Source: Rhizobium sp. R634 (GTDB taxonomy: Bacteria > Pseudomonadota > Alphaproteobacteria > Rhizobiales > Rhizobiaceae). From it: 64,000 nt of DNA. Position numbers and translations under genes: made by a program. Location: the NCBI RefSeq assembly GCF_002211305.1, contig NZ_LOKW01000003.1, positions 124,001-188,000 of the forward strand. Reading direction: 5' to 3'. The notes below the pieces were generated by a model. The model was not told where the DNA came from and did not search any database. It worked only from the letters and a program-made list of their open reading frames with translations. The stretch's first letter is position 1, and the number at the start of each line of letters is the position of its first letter. Below are positions 11,913 through 20,023 of the stretch, piece after piece.

Positions 11913-12650
11913 TCAATTTTCAATCGTGAACTGCACCCGATCGGCCGCGAAGCGGCTGATCGAATATTGCACCGGCACGCCGTCGAGGTCGGTATTCATC
12001 GCCTTGGCGATCAGCAGGATCGCACCGGGGGTGAGTTCCAGATCGGCGAGATCAGCCGTGCTCGCATGGGCGGCCGTCACCTCGGTGGTCGCGCGGACAT
12101 AGTCCGACAGGCCGAGTTCGGCGAAAGCCTTGGTGATCGATTCGTGCTTGCGATAGGCCTCGCCGATCCCGGCGAAGCGGACGGCGGGAAACCAGCTCGT
12201 CGCCTTTGAGACCGGCCGCTTGTCGGCATGGCGCAATGTTTCCAGCCGGACAACCTGTTCCCCCGGCTTGAGGCCCAGCCAGCGGGCGACCTCGGCGCTG
12301 GCCTCCTCCGTCGCCCCATCAAGCAGAAGGCCGCGCGTCTCGCGCGCCTGATCGCCGATGCCTGACGTGAAGCGGGTGCGCCGGGTGATCGGGAAGTTCA
12401 GCCGCTCCTTGCGCTCGATCAGCGTGCCGCGACCTTGTACCGCGCGGACGATCCCCTCCTGCGCCAAGGCCGCGAGCGCACTGCGCACCGTATGCCTGTT
12501 GACGCCGAATTGCAGCGCCAACACCGTTTCCGGCGGCACCATTCCCGTCTCGTCATAGGCTCCCGTGCCGATCGCCTCGCGAATCCGGTCGGCGATCTGA
12601 CGCCACAGCGCCACACCGGTCTGCCTCTGCACCTGCTTCAATCCTGCCAT
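11913..12650 (-). CDS. phnF: PhnF, GntR/HutC-family repressor of the phn operon
   Basis: The 245-residue regulator has an N-terminal GntR winged helix-turn-helix (about residues 10-78, ending EGIVRAVQGRGTLIE) and a C-terminal UTRA ligand-binding domain (about 95-243). It is transcribed divergently from phnG, and the 111-bp intergenic region carries a 7-bp palindrome (12727-12744) that is a plausible operator. The family (PhnF, HutC, FarR) normally represses until its ligand binds; here the ligand may be phosphate, a phosphonate or a C-P lyase intermediate. Role inferred from position and family. Confidence 0.9.
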   Translation of the reverse strand: MAGLKQVQRQTGVALWRQIADRIREAIGTGAYDETGMVPPETVLALQFGVNRHTVRSALAALAQEGIVRAVQGRGTLIERKERLNFPITRRTRFTSGIGDQARETRGLLLDGATEEASAEVARWLGLKPGEQVVRLETLRHADKRPVSKATSWFPAVRFAGIGEAYRKHESITKAFAELGLSDYVRATTEVTAAHASTADLADLELTPGAILLIAKAMNTDLDGVPVQYSISRFAADRVQFTIEN

Positions 12651-12673
12651 TCAGCCCCTGCCCTGCGCCGACG

Positions 12674-12691
12674 ATGTCACACGCTTGTCAC
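12674..12691 (+). promoter_or_regulatory. PHO box upstream of phnG
   Basis: Two 7-mers, ATGTCAC (12674-12680) and TTGTCAC (12685-12691), are spaced 11 bp start to start with a 4-base spacer. This fits the rhizobial PHO box (CTGTCAY, four bases, CTGTCAY) at 6 of 7 positions in each half. It lies about 70 bp before the phnG start codon and points to activation by PhoB under phosphate limitation. Confidence 0.75.
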
Positions 12692-12726
12692 GACATCAAT
12701 TTAAGGTTAGGTATAGCTTGTATGGT

Positions 12727-12744
12727 TGTCTATATCAATAGACA
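12727..12744. promoter_or_regulatory. Perfect inverted repeat, probable PhnF operator
   Basis: TGTCTAT (12727-12733) and ATAGACA (12738-12744) form a perfect 7-bp inverted repeat around ATCA. It lies between the PHO box and the phnG start, where a bound repressor would block the promoter. GntR/HutC proteins bind short palindromes of this kind. Assignment to PhnF is inference. Confidence 0.6.
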
Positions 12745-12761
12745 TTTTAGAGGAAGCGGCG

Positions 12762-13238
12762 ATGGCATCAGCGGACAGGAACGACGCTGCGTCACAGGCG
12801 GTCTTAGGGCGCAAACGCGCCGCCGACCTGCTGGCGCGTGCGGAACGGAGCGAACTCCAGGCGGTCTGGGATGCCTTGCCGCAAAAGCCCGCAGCGCATC
12901 CGGTGCGCGGACCGGAGACCGGGCTGGTCATGGTGCGCGGCCGCATCGGCGGCGGCGGAGCGCCGTTCAACCTTGGCGAAGTGACGGTGACGCGCGCGAC
13001 GGTCCGGCTGGAATCCGGCTCTATCGGCCATGCGCAGGCGCTCGGCACCGACCGCGAGAAGGCGCGGCTTGCGGCGATCTTCGACGCGCTCTGGCAGGAG
13101 GACGCGACGACGGATTTCGTCGAACGGGCGCTGCTTTTACCGATCGCCGAACGCATCGCCGCCGCCGAACGCCGCAAGGCGGAGGAGACGGCCGCGACCC
13201 GCGTCGATTTCTTCACCATGGTGCGGGGGGACAACTGA
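12762..13238 (+). CDS. phnG: PhnG, C-P lyase core subunit
   Basis: PhnG joins PhnH, PhnI and PhnJ in the C-P lyase core; with PhnI it works in the transfer of methylphosphonate to the ribose of ATP. The 158-residue protein carries family blocks ARAERSELQAVW (about 25-36), GRIGGGGAPFNLGEVTVTRA (about 63-82) and GHAQALGTDREKARLAAIFD (about 91-110). The ATG at 12762 is preferred over an upstream in-frame TTG (12726) because AGAGGA precedes it and because the TTG lies inside the operator palindrome. It overlaps phnH by one base (TGATG). Confidence 0.93.
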   Translation: MASADRNDAASQAVLGRKRAADLLARAERSELQAVWDALPQKPAAHPVRGPETGLVMVRGRIGGGGAPFNLGEVTVTRATVRLESGSIGHAQALGTDREKARLAAIFDALWQEDATTDFVERALLLPIAERIAAAERRKAEETAATRVDFFTMVRGDN

Positions 13239-13846
13239 TGGGACTCGCGACAGAAGCCTTGACCGGCGGCTTTGCCGATCCGGTTTTCCATGCGCAGAGC
13301 GTCTTCAAGATGCTGATGGACGGCATGGCCCGCCCCGGCACCATCCAGACCGCAGGGCCGGATATCGATCCGCCGGCGCCGTTCGGCATCGCCGCCGGCG
13401 CGATCGCGCTCACCCTTTGCGACCACGACACATCCGTGTGGCTGACGCAGGGATTGGCGAAATCCGCCGTGCCGGACTGGCTCGGTTTCCATACTGGCGC
13501 TCCGCTGACCGCCGAAAAGGCCGATGCGCGCTTTGCCTTCATCGAGGCGGGCGCCGCGCTTTGCTCCTTCGGCCTTTTTGCGTCGGGCACACAGGAATAC
13601 CCCGACCGCTCGACGACCCTCGTCATCGAACTTCCCGCACTCGAAGGCGGACGCAGATTGGCGCTGATGGGTCCCGGCATTAAGGGCGTGACGGAGATCG
13701 AGCCAGTTGGCCTGCCTGAGACCTTCCTGCGGCTCTGGACCGAAAACCGCGCGCTCTTTCCCCGCGGCATCGACATCGTGCTGACATCGGGCAAGCGGTT
13801 CCTCTGGCTGCCGCGCACCACCAAGATCACAGCAACGGAGATCTGA
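13238..13846 (+). CDS. phnH: PhnH, C-P lyase core subunit
   Basis: The 202-residue structural subunit of the C-P lyase core complex. Recognisable blocks are GFADPVFHAQSVFKMLMDGM near residues 10-29, with the typical MARPG that follows, and the C-terminal LPRTTKI. ATG at 13238 overlaps the phnG stop, so translation is coupled. No mature-protein metal site or membrane segment is seen, as expected. phnI starts 4 bp after the stop. Confidence 0.93.
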   Translation: MGLATEALTGGFADPVFHAQSVFKMLMDGMARPGTIQTAGPDIDPPAPFGIAAGAIALTLCDHDTSVWLTQGLAKSAVPDWLGFHTGAPLTAEKADARFAFIEAGAALCSFGLFASGTQEYPDRSTTLVIELPALEGGRRLALMGPGIKGVTEIEPVGLPETFLRLWTENRALFPRGIDIVLTSGKRFLWLPRTTKITATEI

Positions 13847-13850
13847 GCTC

Positions 13851-14954
13851 ATGTATGTTGCCGTCAAGGGTGGCGAGGCAGCCATCGCCAATGCCCACCG
13901 TCTGCTCGCCGACCGCCGGCGCGGCGACCGCTCGCTGCCGGCGATCGGCATCGACCAGATCGTGGCGCAGCTGGCGCTCGCCGTCGACCGCGTCATGGCC
14001 GAGGCCTCGCTGTTCGACCGTACGCTCGCCGCACTGGCCGTCCGCCAGTCGCGCGGCGATATGATCGAGGCGATCTTCCTGCTGCGCGCCTATCGCACGA
14101 CGCTGCCGCGCTTCGGCTATTCGAAGCCGCTCGACACGGCTGACATGACGATCGAGCGCCGCATCTCGGCCACCTACAAGGATCTGCCGGGCGGCCAGCT
14201 TCTTGGGCCCACCTTCGACTATACCCATCGCCTGCTCGACCCCTCGCTGCTTTCCGATGAGGCGATCGAACCGCCGGCGCAGCGTACCGCCGAGACCGGC
14301 CGCGTCATGCGGGTCTCCGAAATCCTCGGCGAGGAAGGGTTGATCGAGGCCGATGGCGACATGCCCGAGGATCACGAGATCGGCGACCTGACCCGCGAGC
14401 CGATAGAATTTCCGATGAGCCGCGATCTGCGCCTGCAGGCGCTTGCCCGCGGCGACGAGGGTTTTTTGCTGGCGCTCGGTTATTCCACCCAGCGCGGCTA
14501 TGGCCGCAACCACCCCTTCACCGGTGAAATCCGCATCGGCGAGGTCGAAGTGGAACTCGACGTGCCGGAACTCGGTTTCGCCGTCTCGCTCGGCGTCATC
14601 CAGGTCACCGAATGCCAGATGGTCAACCAGTTCAAGGGTTCTGCCAAGGCGCCGCCGCAATTCACCCGCGGCTACGGTCTCGTCTTCGGCCAGAGCGAGC
14701 GCAAGGCGATGGCGATGTCGCTGGTGGATCGCGCATTGCGGGCTGAAGAGCTCGGCGAGGATATCACCGCGCCGGCCCAGGACGAGGAATTCGTCATCTC
14801 CCATTCCGACAACGTCCAGGCGACAGGCTTCGTCGAGCATCTGAAGCTTCCGCATTATGTGGACTTCCAGGCCGAACTCGATCTCGTCCGCCGTATGCGC
14901 CGCGAATTCGAAGCCGCCCGCAGCGGTGAAGACATCAAGGAAGCCGCCGAATGA
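13851..14954 (+). CDS. phnI: PhnI, C-P lyase nucleosidase subunit
   Basis: The 367-residue core subunit, with PhnG, H and L, swaps adenine of ATP for the phosphonate to give ribose 1-phosphonate 5-triphosphate. The start MYVAVKGGEAAIANAHRL is the classic PhnI N-terminus, and the blocks LGYSTQRGYGRNHPF (about 207-221) and KAMAMSLVDRAL (about 283-294) are present. The length matches the family (about 354-370). It overlaps phnJ by ATGA. Confidence 0.95.
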   Translation: MYVAVKGGEAAIANAHRLLADRRRGDRSLPAIGIDQIVAQLALAVDRVMAEASLFDRTLAALAVRQSRGDMIEAIFLLRAYRTTLPRFGYSKPLDTADMTIERRISATYKDLPGGQLLGPTFDYTHRLLDPSLLSDEAIEPPAQRTAETGRVMRVSEILGEEGLIEADGDMPEDHEIGDLTREPIEFPMSRDLRLQALARGDEGFLLALGYSTQRGYGRNHPFTGEIRIGEVEVELDVPELGFAVSLGVIQVTECQMVNQFKGSAKAPPQFTRGYGLVFGQSERKAMAMSLVDRALRAEELGEDITAPAQDEEFVISHSDNVQATGFVEHLKLPHYVDFQAELDLVRRMRREFEAARSGEDIKEAAE

Positions 14955-15826
14955 GCGATCTCGCCAGCTACAACTTCGCCTATCTCGACGAACAGACCAA
15001 GCGGATGATCCGCCGCGCTATCCTGAAGGCCATCGCCATTCCCGGCTACCAGGTGCCCTTCGCTTCGCGCGAAATGCCGATGCCCTACGGCTGGGGCACC
15101 GGCGGCGTGCAGGTGACGGCCTCGATCATCGGGCCTGACGACGTGCTGAAGGTCATCGACCAGGGCGCCGACGACACGACCAACGCCGTCTCCATCCGCG
15201 CCTTCTTCCAGAAGGTCGCCAATGTCGCGGTGACGACGCATACAGGCGAGGCGACGATCATCCAGACGCGCCACCGTATCCCTGAGGAAAAGCTCAAGAC
15301 CGGGCAGGTGCTCGTCTATCAGGTGCCGATCCCAGAGCCGCTGCGCTTCCTCGAGCCGCGCGAAACCGAGACGCGCAAGATGCATGCGCTGGAAGAATAC
15401 GGCCTCATGCATGTGAAGCTCTACGAGGACATTGCCCATAACGGCCGCATCTCCAGGACCTACGCCTATCCGGTGAAGGTTCACGGCCGCTACGTCATGG
15501 ACCCGTCGCCGACGCCGAAATTCGACAATCCGAAGATGCATATGTCGGATGCCCTTCAGCTCTTCGGCGCCGGCCGCGAAAAGCGTATCTATGCGGTCCC
15601 GCCCTATACCGACGTCGTCAGCCTGGATTTCGAGGACTACCCCTTCGATATCCAGCGCTTCGACAGGCCCTGCGCCCTTTGCGCCGCGGAGGATGTCTAT
15701 CTCGACGAAGTCATCCTCGACGACAAGGGCGGCCGCATGTTCGTCTGCTCCGACACCGATCATTGCGAAGACCGCCGCGCACAGGGGCATGCCGGCGAGA
15801 TGCTGGCCCGGGAGGCTGCAGAATGA
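14951..15826 (+). CDS. phnJ: PhnJ, radical SAM C-P lyase
   Basis: The catalytic subunit cleaves the carbon-phosphorus bond of ribose 1-phosphonate 5-phosphate by radical chemistry. All four conserved cysteines are present near the C-terminus as C-X2-C-X21-C-X5-C (CALC near residue 241, CSDTDHC near 265), the unusual PhnJ cluster motif. At 291 residues it is slightly longer than E. coli PhnJ (281). ATGA overlaps at both ends couple it to phnI and phnK. It should be functional as read. Confidence 0.96.
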   Translation: MSDLASYNFAYLDEQTKRMIRRAILKAIAIPGYQVPFASREMPMPYGWGTGGVQVTASIIGPDDVLKVIDQGADDTTNAVSIRAFFQKVANVAVTTHTGEATIIQTRHRIPEEKLKTGQVLVYQVPIPEPLRFLEPRETETRKMHALEEYGLMHVKLYEDIAHNGRISRTYAYPVKVHGRYVMDPSPTPKFDNPKMHMSDALQLFGAGREKRIYAVPPYTDVVSLDFEDYPFDIQRFDRPCALCAAEDVYLDEVILDDKGGRMFVCSDTDHCEDRRAQGHAGEMLAREAAE

Positions 15827-16599
15827 GCGATACGCCGCTTCTCAAAGTCCATGATGTCTCGAAATTCTACGGCAACCGCATCGGCTGCCGCGACGTCTCC
15901 TTCGAGCTCTGGCCGGGCGAAGTGCTCGCCATCGTCGGCGAATCCGGCTCCGGCAAGACGACGCTGCTGAATTGCCTCTCGACCCGTCTGCTGCCGAGCA
16001 CCGGCAGCGTCGAATATCACATGCGCGACGGCAGCTACCGCGACCTCTACCGCATGAACGAGGCCGAGCGGCGCTTCCTGATGCGCACGGACTGGGGCTT
16101 CGTGCACCAGAATCCGGCCGATGGCCTGCGCATGACGGTCTCGGCCGGCGCCAATGTCGGCGAGAGGCTGATGGCGATCGGCGACCGGCACTACGGCAAG
16201 ATCCGCGCCTCGGCCATCGACTGGCTGGAACGCGTCGAGATCGATGCCGACCGCATCGACGACCAGCCGCGCGCCTTTTCCGGCGGCATGCGCCAGCGAT
16301 TGCAGATCGCCCGCAACCTCGTCACCGGCCCGCGCCTGGTCTTCATGGACGAGCCGACCGGCGGCCTCGACGTCTCCGTGCAAGCGCGCCTGCTCGATCT
16401 CGTGCGCGGTCTCGTCAACGATCTCGGCCTCTCGGCCATCATCGTCACCCACGATCTTGCGGTCGCGCGTCTGCTGTCGCATCGCATGATGGTGATGAAG
16501 GACGGCCACGTCATCGAACACGGGCTCACCGACCGGGTGCTCGACGATCCGCGCGAACCCTACACGCAGTTGCTCGTCTCCTCGATCCTGCAGGTCTGA
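15823..16599 (+). CDS. phnK: PhnK, C-P lyase-associated ABC ATPase
   Basis: The 258-residue cytosolic ABC ATPase binds the PhnGHIJ core rather than a membrane transporter. Walker A GESGSGKTTLL (about 40-50), signature FSGGMRQRLQ (about 153) and FMDEPTGGLDVSV (about 173) are intact. ATG at 15823 overlaps the phnJ stop (ATGA). The C-terminus EPYTQLLVSSILQV is typical of PhnK. phnL starts 81 bp later. Confidence 0.94.
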   Translation: MSDTPLLKVHDVSKFYGNRIGCRDVSFELWPGEVLAIVGESGSGKTTLLNCLSTRLLPSTGSVEYHMRDGSYRDLYRMNEAERRFLMRTDWGFVHQNPADGLRMTVSAGANVGERLMAIGDRHYGKIRASAIDWLERVEIDADRIDDQPRAFSGGMRQRLQIARNLVTGPRLVFMDEPTGGLDVSVQARLLDLVRGLVNDLGLSAIIVTHDLAVARLLSHRMMVMKDGHVIEHGLTDRVLDDPREPYTQLLVSSILQV

Positions 16600-16680
16600 G
16601 CAATTCAAGATTGCGCAGCGTCCTTTGCGCATCTTTCAGACGCGCGGCGCTGCAGGTTCGCAACCAAGAAAGAGGAAATC

Positions 16681-17388
16681 ATGCCAACGCCCCTCGTCGT
16701 TTCCGAAGTCTCGAAAAGCTTCACCATGCATCTGCGCGACGGCATCCGGCTGCCCGTCGTCTCCGATGTCGCCTTCTCTGTCTCATCGGGCGAATGCGTC
16801 GTGCTCGGCGGCCCCTCGGGAATCGGAAAGAGCTCGCTGCTGAAGATGATCTACGGCAATTACGCCGTCGATACCGGCCAGATCCTCATCCGCCACGAGG
16901 AAGGCATCATCGATCTCGCCTCCGCCGATCCGCGCACCGTGCTCAATGTGCGGCGCGATACGCTCGGCTATGTCAGCCAATTCTTGCGCACGGTGCCGCG
17001 CGTTGCGGCGATCGACGTGGTGGCGGAACCGCTGGTGGCGCGTGGAGAGGCAGCCGGAGCAGCACGGGCGAAGGCGGGCGCCTTGCTTGCCCGGCTCAAC
17101 CTGCCGGAAGCGCTGTGGCAGCTTCCGCCCGCCACCTTCTCCGGCGGCGAGCAGCAGCGCGTCAACATTGCGCGCGGCTTCATCACCGAGCATACGATCC
17201 TGCTTCTCGACGAACCCACAGCCTCACTCGACGCGAAAAACCGCGCCGTCGTCGTCGACATGATCGCGGAGAAGAAGAAGGCGGGTGTCGCCCTTCTCGG
17301 CATCTTCCACGACGAGGAGGTTCGCGAGGCGGTCGCCGACCGCATCCTCGACGTCCAGCAGTTCTCACCAAGGAAGATTGCCGCATGA
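16681..17388 (+). CDS. phnL: PhnL, C-P lyase-associated ABC ATPase
   Basis: The 235-residue second ABC ATPase of the C-P lyase complex is required with PhnGHI for the nucleotide exchange step. Walker A GGPSGIGKSSLL (about 41-52), signature FSGGEQQRVNIARG (about 153) and Walker B LLLDEPTASLD (about 175) are intact. GAGGAAATC precedes the ATG. It overlaps the next gene by ATGA. The PSGIGKS loop and its lack of a permease partner separate it from PhnC. Confidence 0.93.
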   Translation: MPTPLVVSEVSKSFTMHLRDGIRLPVVSDVAFSVSSGECVVLGGPSGIGKSSLLKMIYGNYAVDTGQILIRHEEGIIDLASADPRTVLNVRRDTLGYVSQFLRTVPRVAAIDVVAEPLVARGEAAGAARAKAGALLARLNLPEALWQLPPATFSGGEQQRVNIARGFITEHTILLLDEPTASLDAKNRAVVVDMIAEKKKAGVALLGIFHDEEVREAVADRILDVQQFSPRKIAA

Positions 17389-18002
17389 GCCGCAAGCTGG
17401 GCACCGAGCCCTATTTCCACGAAACGGCTGATGTCAGCCACTCCACCTTCGGGCGCTATACGGAGGTCTCCGAGCGCTGCCGCATCAGCGAGGCCGAGTT
17501 CGGCGACTATTCCTACATCATGCAGGATGGCGCCGTCTGGTGCGCGACGATCGGCAAGTTCGTCAATATCGCCGCCGCCGTGCGCATCAACGCCACCAAC
17601 CATCCGACCTGGCGCGCGACACTGCATCATTTCACCTATCGCGCCGCCGACTACTGGCCGGACGGCGACATGGAGACGGACTTCTTCGCCTGGCGGCGCG
17701 CAAACCGCGTGACGATCGGCCACGACGTCTGGATCGGGCACGGGGCGACCATCCTGCCGGGCGTCAGCGTCGGAAATGGCGCCGTCATCGGTGCCGGGGC
17801 CGTCGTGTCCAGGAATGTGGCGCCCTATACGATCGTCGGCGGCGTGCCGGCTAAGCTCATCCGGGAACGCTTCCCGAAAGAGATCGGCGAGCGCATGGAC
17901 AGGCTCTCCTGGTGGGACTGGGAACACGACCAGTTGCGTCTGGCTTTGCAGGATTTCCGCAACCTGAGCGCGGAAGACTTCCTGTCGCGCTACGAGCGCT
18001 AG
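17385..18002 (+). CDS. Hexapeptide-repeat acyltransferase of the phosphonate cluster
   Basis: The 205-residue left-handed beta-helix transferase is of the xenobiotic/chloramphenicol acetyltransferase type. Hexapeptide turns run through VTIGHDVWIGHGATILPGVS (about 107-126) and NGAVIGAGAVVSRNVAPYTI (about 129-148), and the family His is in NATNHPTWR (about 67-75). It overlaps phnL by ATGA, so it belongs to the operon. Proteins of this type recur in phn operons and have their own phosphonate-linked family. The acceptor is unknown; an aminophosphonate N-acetylation comparable to PhnO of E. coli is a reasonable guess, although PhnO itself is a GNAT fold. Confidence 0.88.
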   Translation: MSRKLGTEPYFHETADVSHSTFGRYTEVSERCRISEAEFGDYSYIMQDGAVWCATIGKFVNIAAAVRINATNHPTWRATLHHFTYRAADYWPDGDMETDFFAWRRANRVTIGHDVWIGHGATILPGVSVGNGAVIGAGAVVSRNVAPYTIVGGVPAKLIRERFPKEIGERMDRLSWWDWEHDQLRLALQDFRNLSAEDFLSRYER

Positions 18003-18036
18003 AGCCTCCCTCGGCGAGGGACGATTTGTGACACGA

Positions 18037-18054
18037 CTTACACAAATATGACAC
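18037..18054 (-). promoter_or_regulatory. Weak PHO-box-like repeat upstream of phnC
   Basis: On the minus strand GTGTCAT (18054-18048) and GTGTAAG (18043-18037) are 11 bp apart, matching the PHO half-site CTGTCAT at 6/7 and 4/7; a third TGTCA lies nearby (18033-18029). It sits in the 114-bp gap before phnC but faces away from it, so it is only a candidate second PhoB site. Confidence 0.3.
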
Positions 18055-18116
18055 GCGAGGTTCACGAAGCGGGACTAATGCGATGCTCATCAGAGCCTGG
18101 AATACAAGGGAAGAGC

Positions 18117-18965
18117 ATGATGTTCGAGCTGCAGAATGTCACACGCCGTTTCGGAAGCAAGCTCGCCGTCGACACCGTCACGCTCAGCATTCCCCAAGGC
18201 CAGATGGTCGGCATCATCGGCCGCTCCGGCGCCGGCAAGTCGACGCTGCTGCGCATGATCAACCGCCTGCAGGAGCCGAGCTCCGGCTCTATTCACTTCG
18301 CCGGCGTCGAGGTTTCCGGGCTTCGCGGCCGGGCGCTGCGCAACTGGCAGCGCGACTGTGCGATGATTTTCCAGCAGTTCAACCTGGTGCCGCGCCTCGA
18401 TGTTCTCACAAATGTCATGCTCGGCCGCCTCAATCACCGCTCGACGTTTCTCAGCTTGCTTAACATCTTCACCCGCGAGGAGCGCGTGCATGCGATCGCC
18501 GCCCTCGAACGCCTCGGCATCGAGCAGACGGCGCTGCAGGCGGCCGGCACGCTCTCCGGTGGCCAGCAGCAGCGCGTGGCGATCGCTCGCGCGCTGATGC
18601 AGAACCCGAAGATGGTGCTTGCCGACGAGCCGATCGCCTCGCTCGATCCGCTGAACGCCAAGATCGTCATGGACGCGCTGCGCGATATCAACGAGCGCGA
18701 GGGCATCACCGTCATCACCAACCTGCACACGCTCGATACCGCCCGCAACTATTGTGAGCGCATCGTCGGCATGGCCGGCGGCCGCGTCGTCTTCGACGGC
18801 AAGCCGTCGGAACTGACGGCCGACGCGGTGAGGGCGATCTACGGGACGGACAGGGACGGGGCCGGCATCGACGAAACGATGACCTCCACATCGATCAACA
18901 TCGCGCCCGAGCGGGCGGACAATCAATCCGCCGGCGTCCAGCCGCTGGCGCTGGCCGGTCTCTGA
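18117..18965 (+). CDS. phnC: PhnC, phosphonate ABC transporter ATPase
   Basis: The 282-residue ATPase powers phosphonate import. Walker [15 protein letters not shown] (about 36-49), signature [15 protein letters not shown] (about 150) and Walker [13 protein letters not shown] (about 173) are intact. AAGGGA precedes tandem ATGs at 18117 and 18120. It starts after a 114-bp gap that is the largest in this half of the cluster and contains a PHO-like sequence, so an internal promoter is possible. phnD follows 88 bp later. Confidence 0.94.
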   Translation: MMFELQNVTRRFGSKLAVDTVTLSIPQGQMVGIIGRSGAGKSTLLRMINRLQEPSSGSIHFAGVEVSGLRGRALRNWQRDCAMIFQQFNLVPRLDVLTNVMLGRLNHRSTFLSLLNIFTREERVHAIAALERLGIEQTALQAAGTLSGGQQQRVAIARALMQNPKMVLADEPIASLDPLNAKIVMDALRDINEREGITVITNLHTLDTARNYCERIVGMAGGRVVFDGKPSELTADAVRAIYGTDRDGAGIDETMTSTSINIAPERADNQSAGVQPLALAGL

Positions 18966-19053
18966 GCGGGACGGCCGCGATCGAAGGCCCGCGTCAAGGG
19001 CACATTTCTTTGTAACGGGAAGGCCGGGGACACCGGCCGATAGGAGAGAACGC

Positions 19054-19959
19054 ATGTTGAAGAAAGCACTCTTTGCGGCAACGGCGCTGTTTGCGCTCGC
19101 CGGCGCCGCCAACGCCGCAGACCTCAAGGAATTCCGTATCGGCATCCTCGGCGGCGAAAACGAAACCGACCGCCTGCGCAACTATGCCTGCCTCGCCGAC
19201 CACCTGAAACAGGAATTCGGCTTCGAGAAGGTCTCGCTCTTCCCGGCCGCCGATTATGACGGCGTCATCCAGGGCCTGCTCGGCGGCACGCTCGACTTCG
19301 CCGAACTCGGCGCTTCCGGCTATGCAGCCGTCTATATCAAGGATCCGAAGGCGGTTACGCCGATCCTGACGACGCAGCAGAAGGACGGCTCGACGGGCTA
19401 CTACTCGATCGGCCTTGCTCTCAAGTCCTCCGGCATCAAGTCCATCAAGGACGCCAAGGGCAAGAAGCTCGGCTACGCCGATCCGGATTCTACCTCGGGC
19501 TATCTCGTTCCGCTGACGCAGATCCCGAAGGACACGGGCATGCCGAACGACAAGTTCTTCGCCTCGACGCAGTTCAACGGCGGCCATGAGAACAATCTGC
19601 TGGCCGCCTATGACGGCAAGGTCGACATCGCGGTCGACGACTCCTCCGGCATCGGCGATTTCAAGGACGGCTACACCTCCGGCACCTTCCGCAAGGAAGT
19701 CGACAAGGGCGCCGTCGATCCGAACAAGCTCGTTGAAGTCTGGCGTTCGCCGCTGATCCCGAACGGCCCGCTCGTCGTCCGCAACGCCCTCGGTGAGGAG
19801 TGGCAGACGAAGCTTGCCGCCTTCTTCACGGCTCTGCCGGCAAAGGATCACAAGTGCTTCACGGCCGTCGAAGGCGGCGACTACCAGGGCTACGCTCCCG
19901 TCAAGCATGACTTCTACAATGCCGTCGTCGACGTTCGCAAGGCTGCCATCGGCGGCTGA
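19054..19959 (+). CDS. phnD: PhnD, periplasmic phosphonate-binding protein
   Basis: The 301-residue binding protein has a clear signal peptide (MLKKALFAATALFALAGAAN, cleavage after about residue 22). The blocks FRIGILGGENETDRL, FPAADYDGVIQGLLGGTLDF and YADPDSTSGYLVP (about 147-159) are those of PhnD, whose Ser/Thr cluster binds the phosphonate. It hands substrate to the PhnE permeases. TAGGAG lies 7 bases before the ATG, a strong site. A stable hairpin directly after the gene probably raises its expression over that of the permeases. Confidence 0.95.
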   Translation: MLKKALFAATALFALAGAANAADLKEFRIGILGGENETDRLRNYACLADHLKQEFGFEKVSLFPAADYDGVIQGLLGGTLDFAELGASGYAAVYIKDPKAVTPILTTQQKDGSTGYYSIGLALKSSGIKSIKDAKGKKLGYADPDSTSGYLVPLTQIPKDTGMPNDKFFASTQFNGGHENNLLAAYDGKVDIAVDDSSGIGDFKDGYTSGTFRKEVDKGAVDPNKLVEVWRSPLIPNGPLVVRNALGEEWQTKLAAFFTALPAKDHKCFTAVEGGDYQGYAPVKHDFYNAVVDVRKAAIGG

Positions 19960-19970
19960 TTGCCTTTCGA

Positions 19971-19999
19971 AAAGGGGCGGCCGGAAACGGCCGCCCTTT
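19971..19999 (+). terminator. Hairpin between phnD and phnE1, probable attenuator or partial terminator
   Basis: GGGCGGCCG (19975-19983), loop GAAA, CGGCCGCCC (19988-19996), with an A-tract before and TTTGTCTT after. The 9-bp perfect GC stem with a GNRA loop is strong enough to pause or end transcription and to protect the phnD 3' end. The permease genes continue 25 bp downstream, so leakage or a mRNA-stability role is likely. Confidence 0.7.
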
Positions 20000-20023
20000 G
20001 TCTTATGATCGCGCGAGGCGTCC

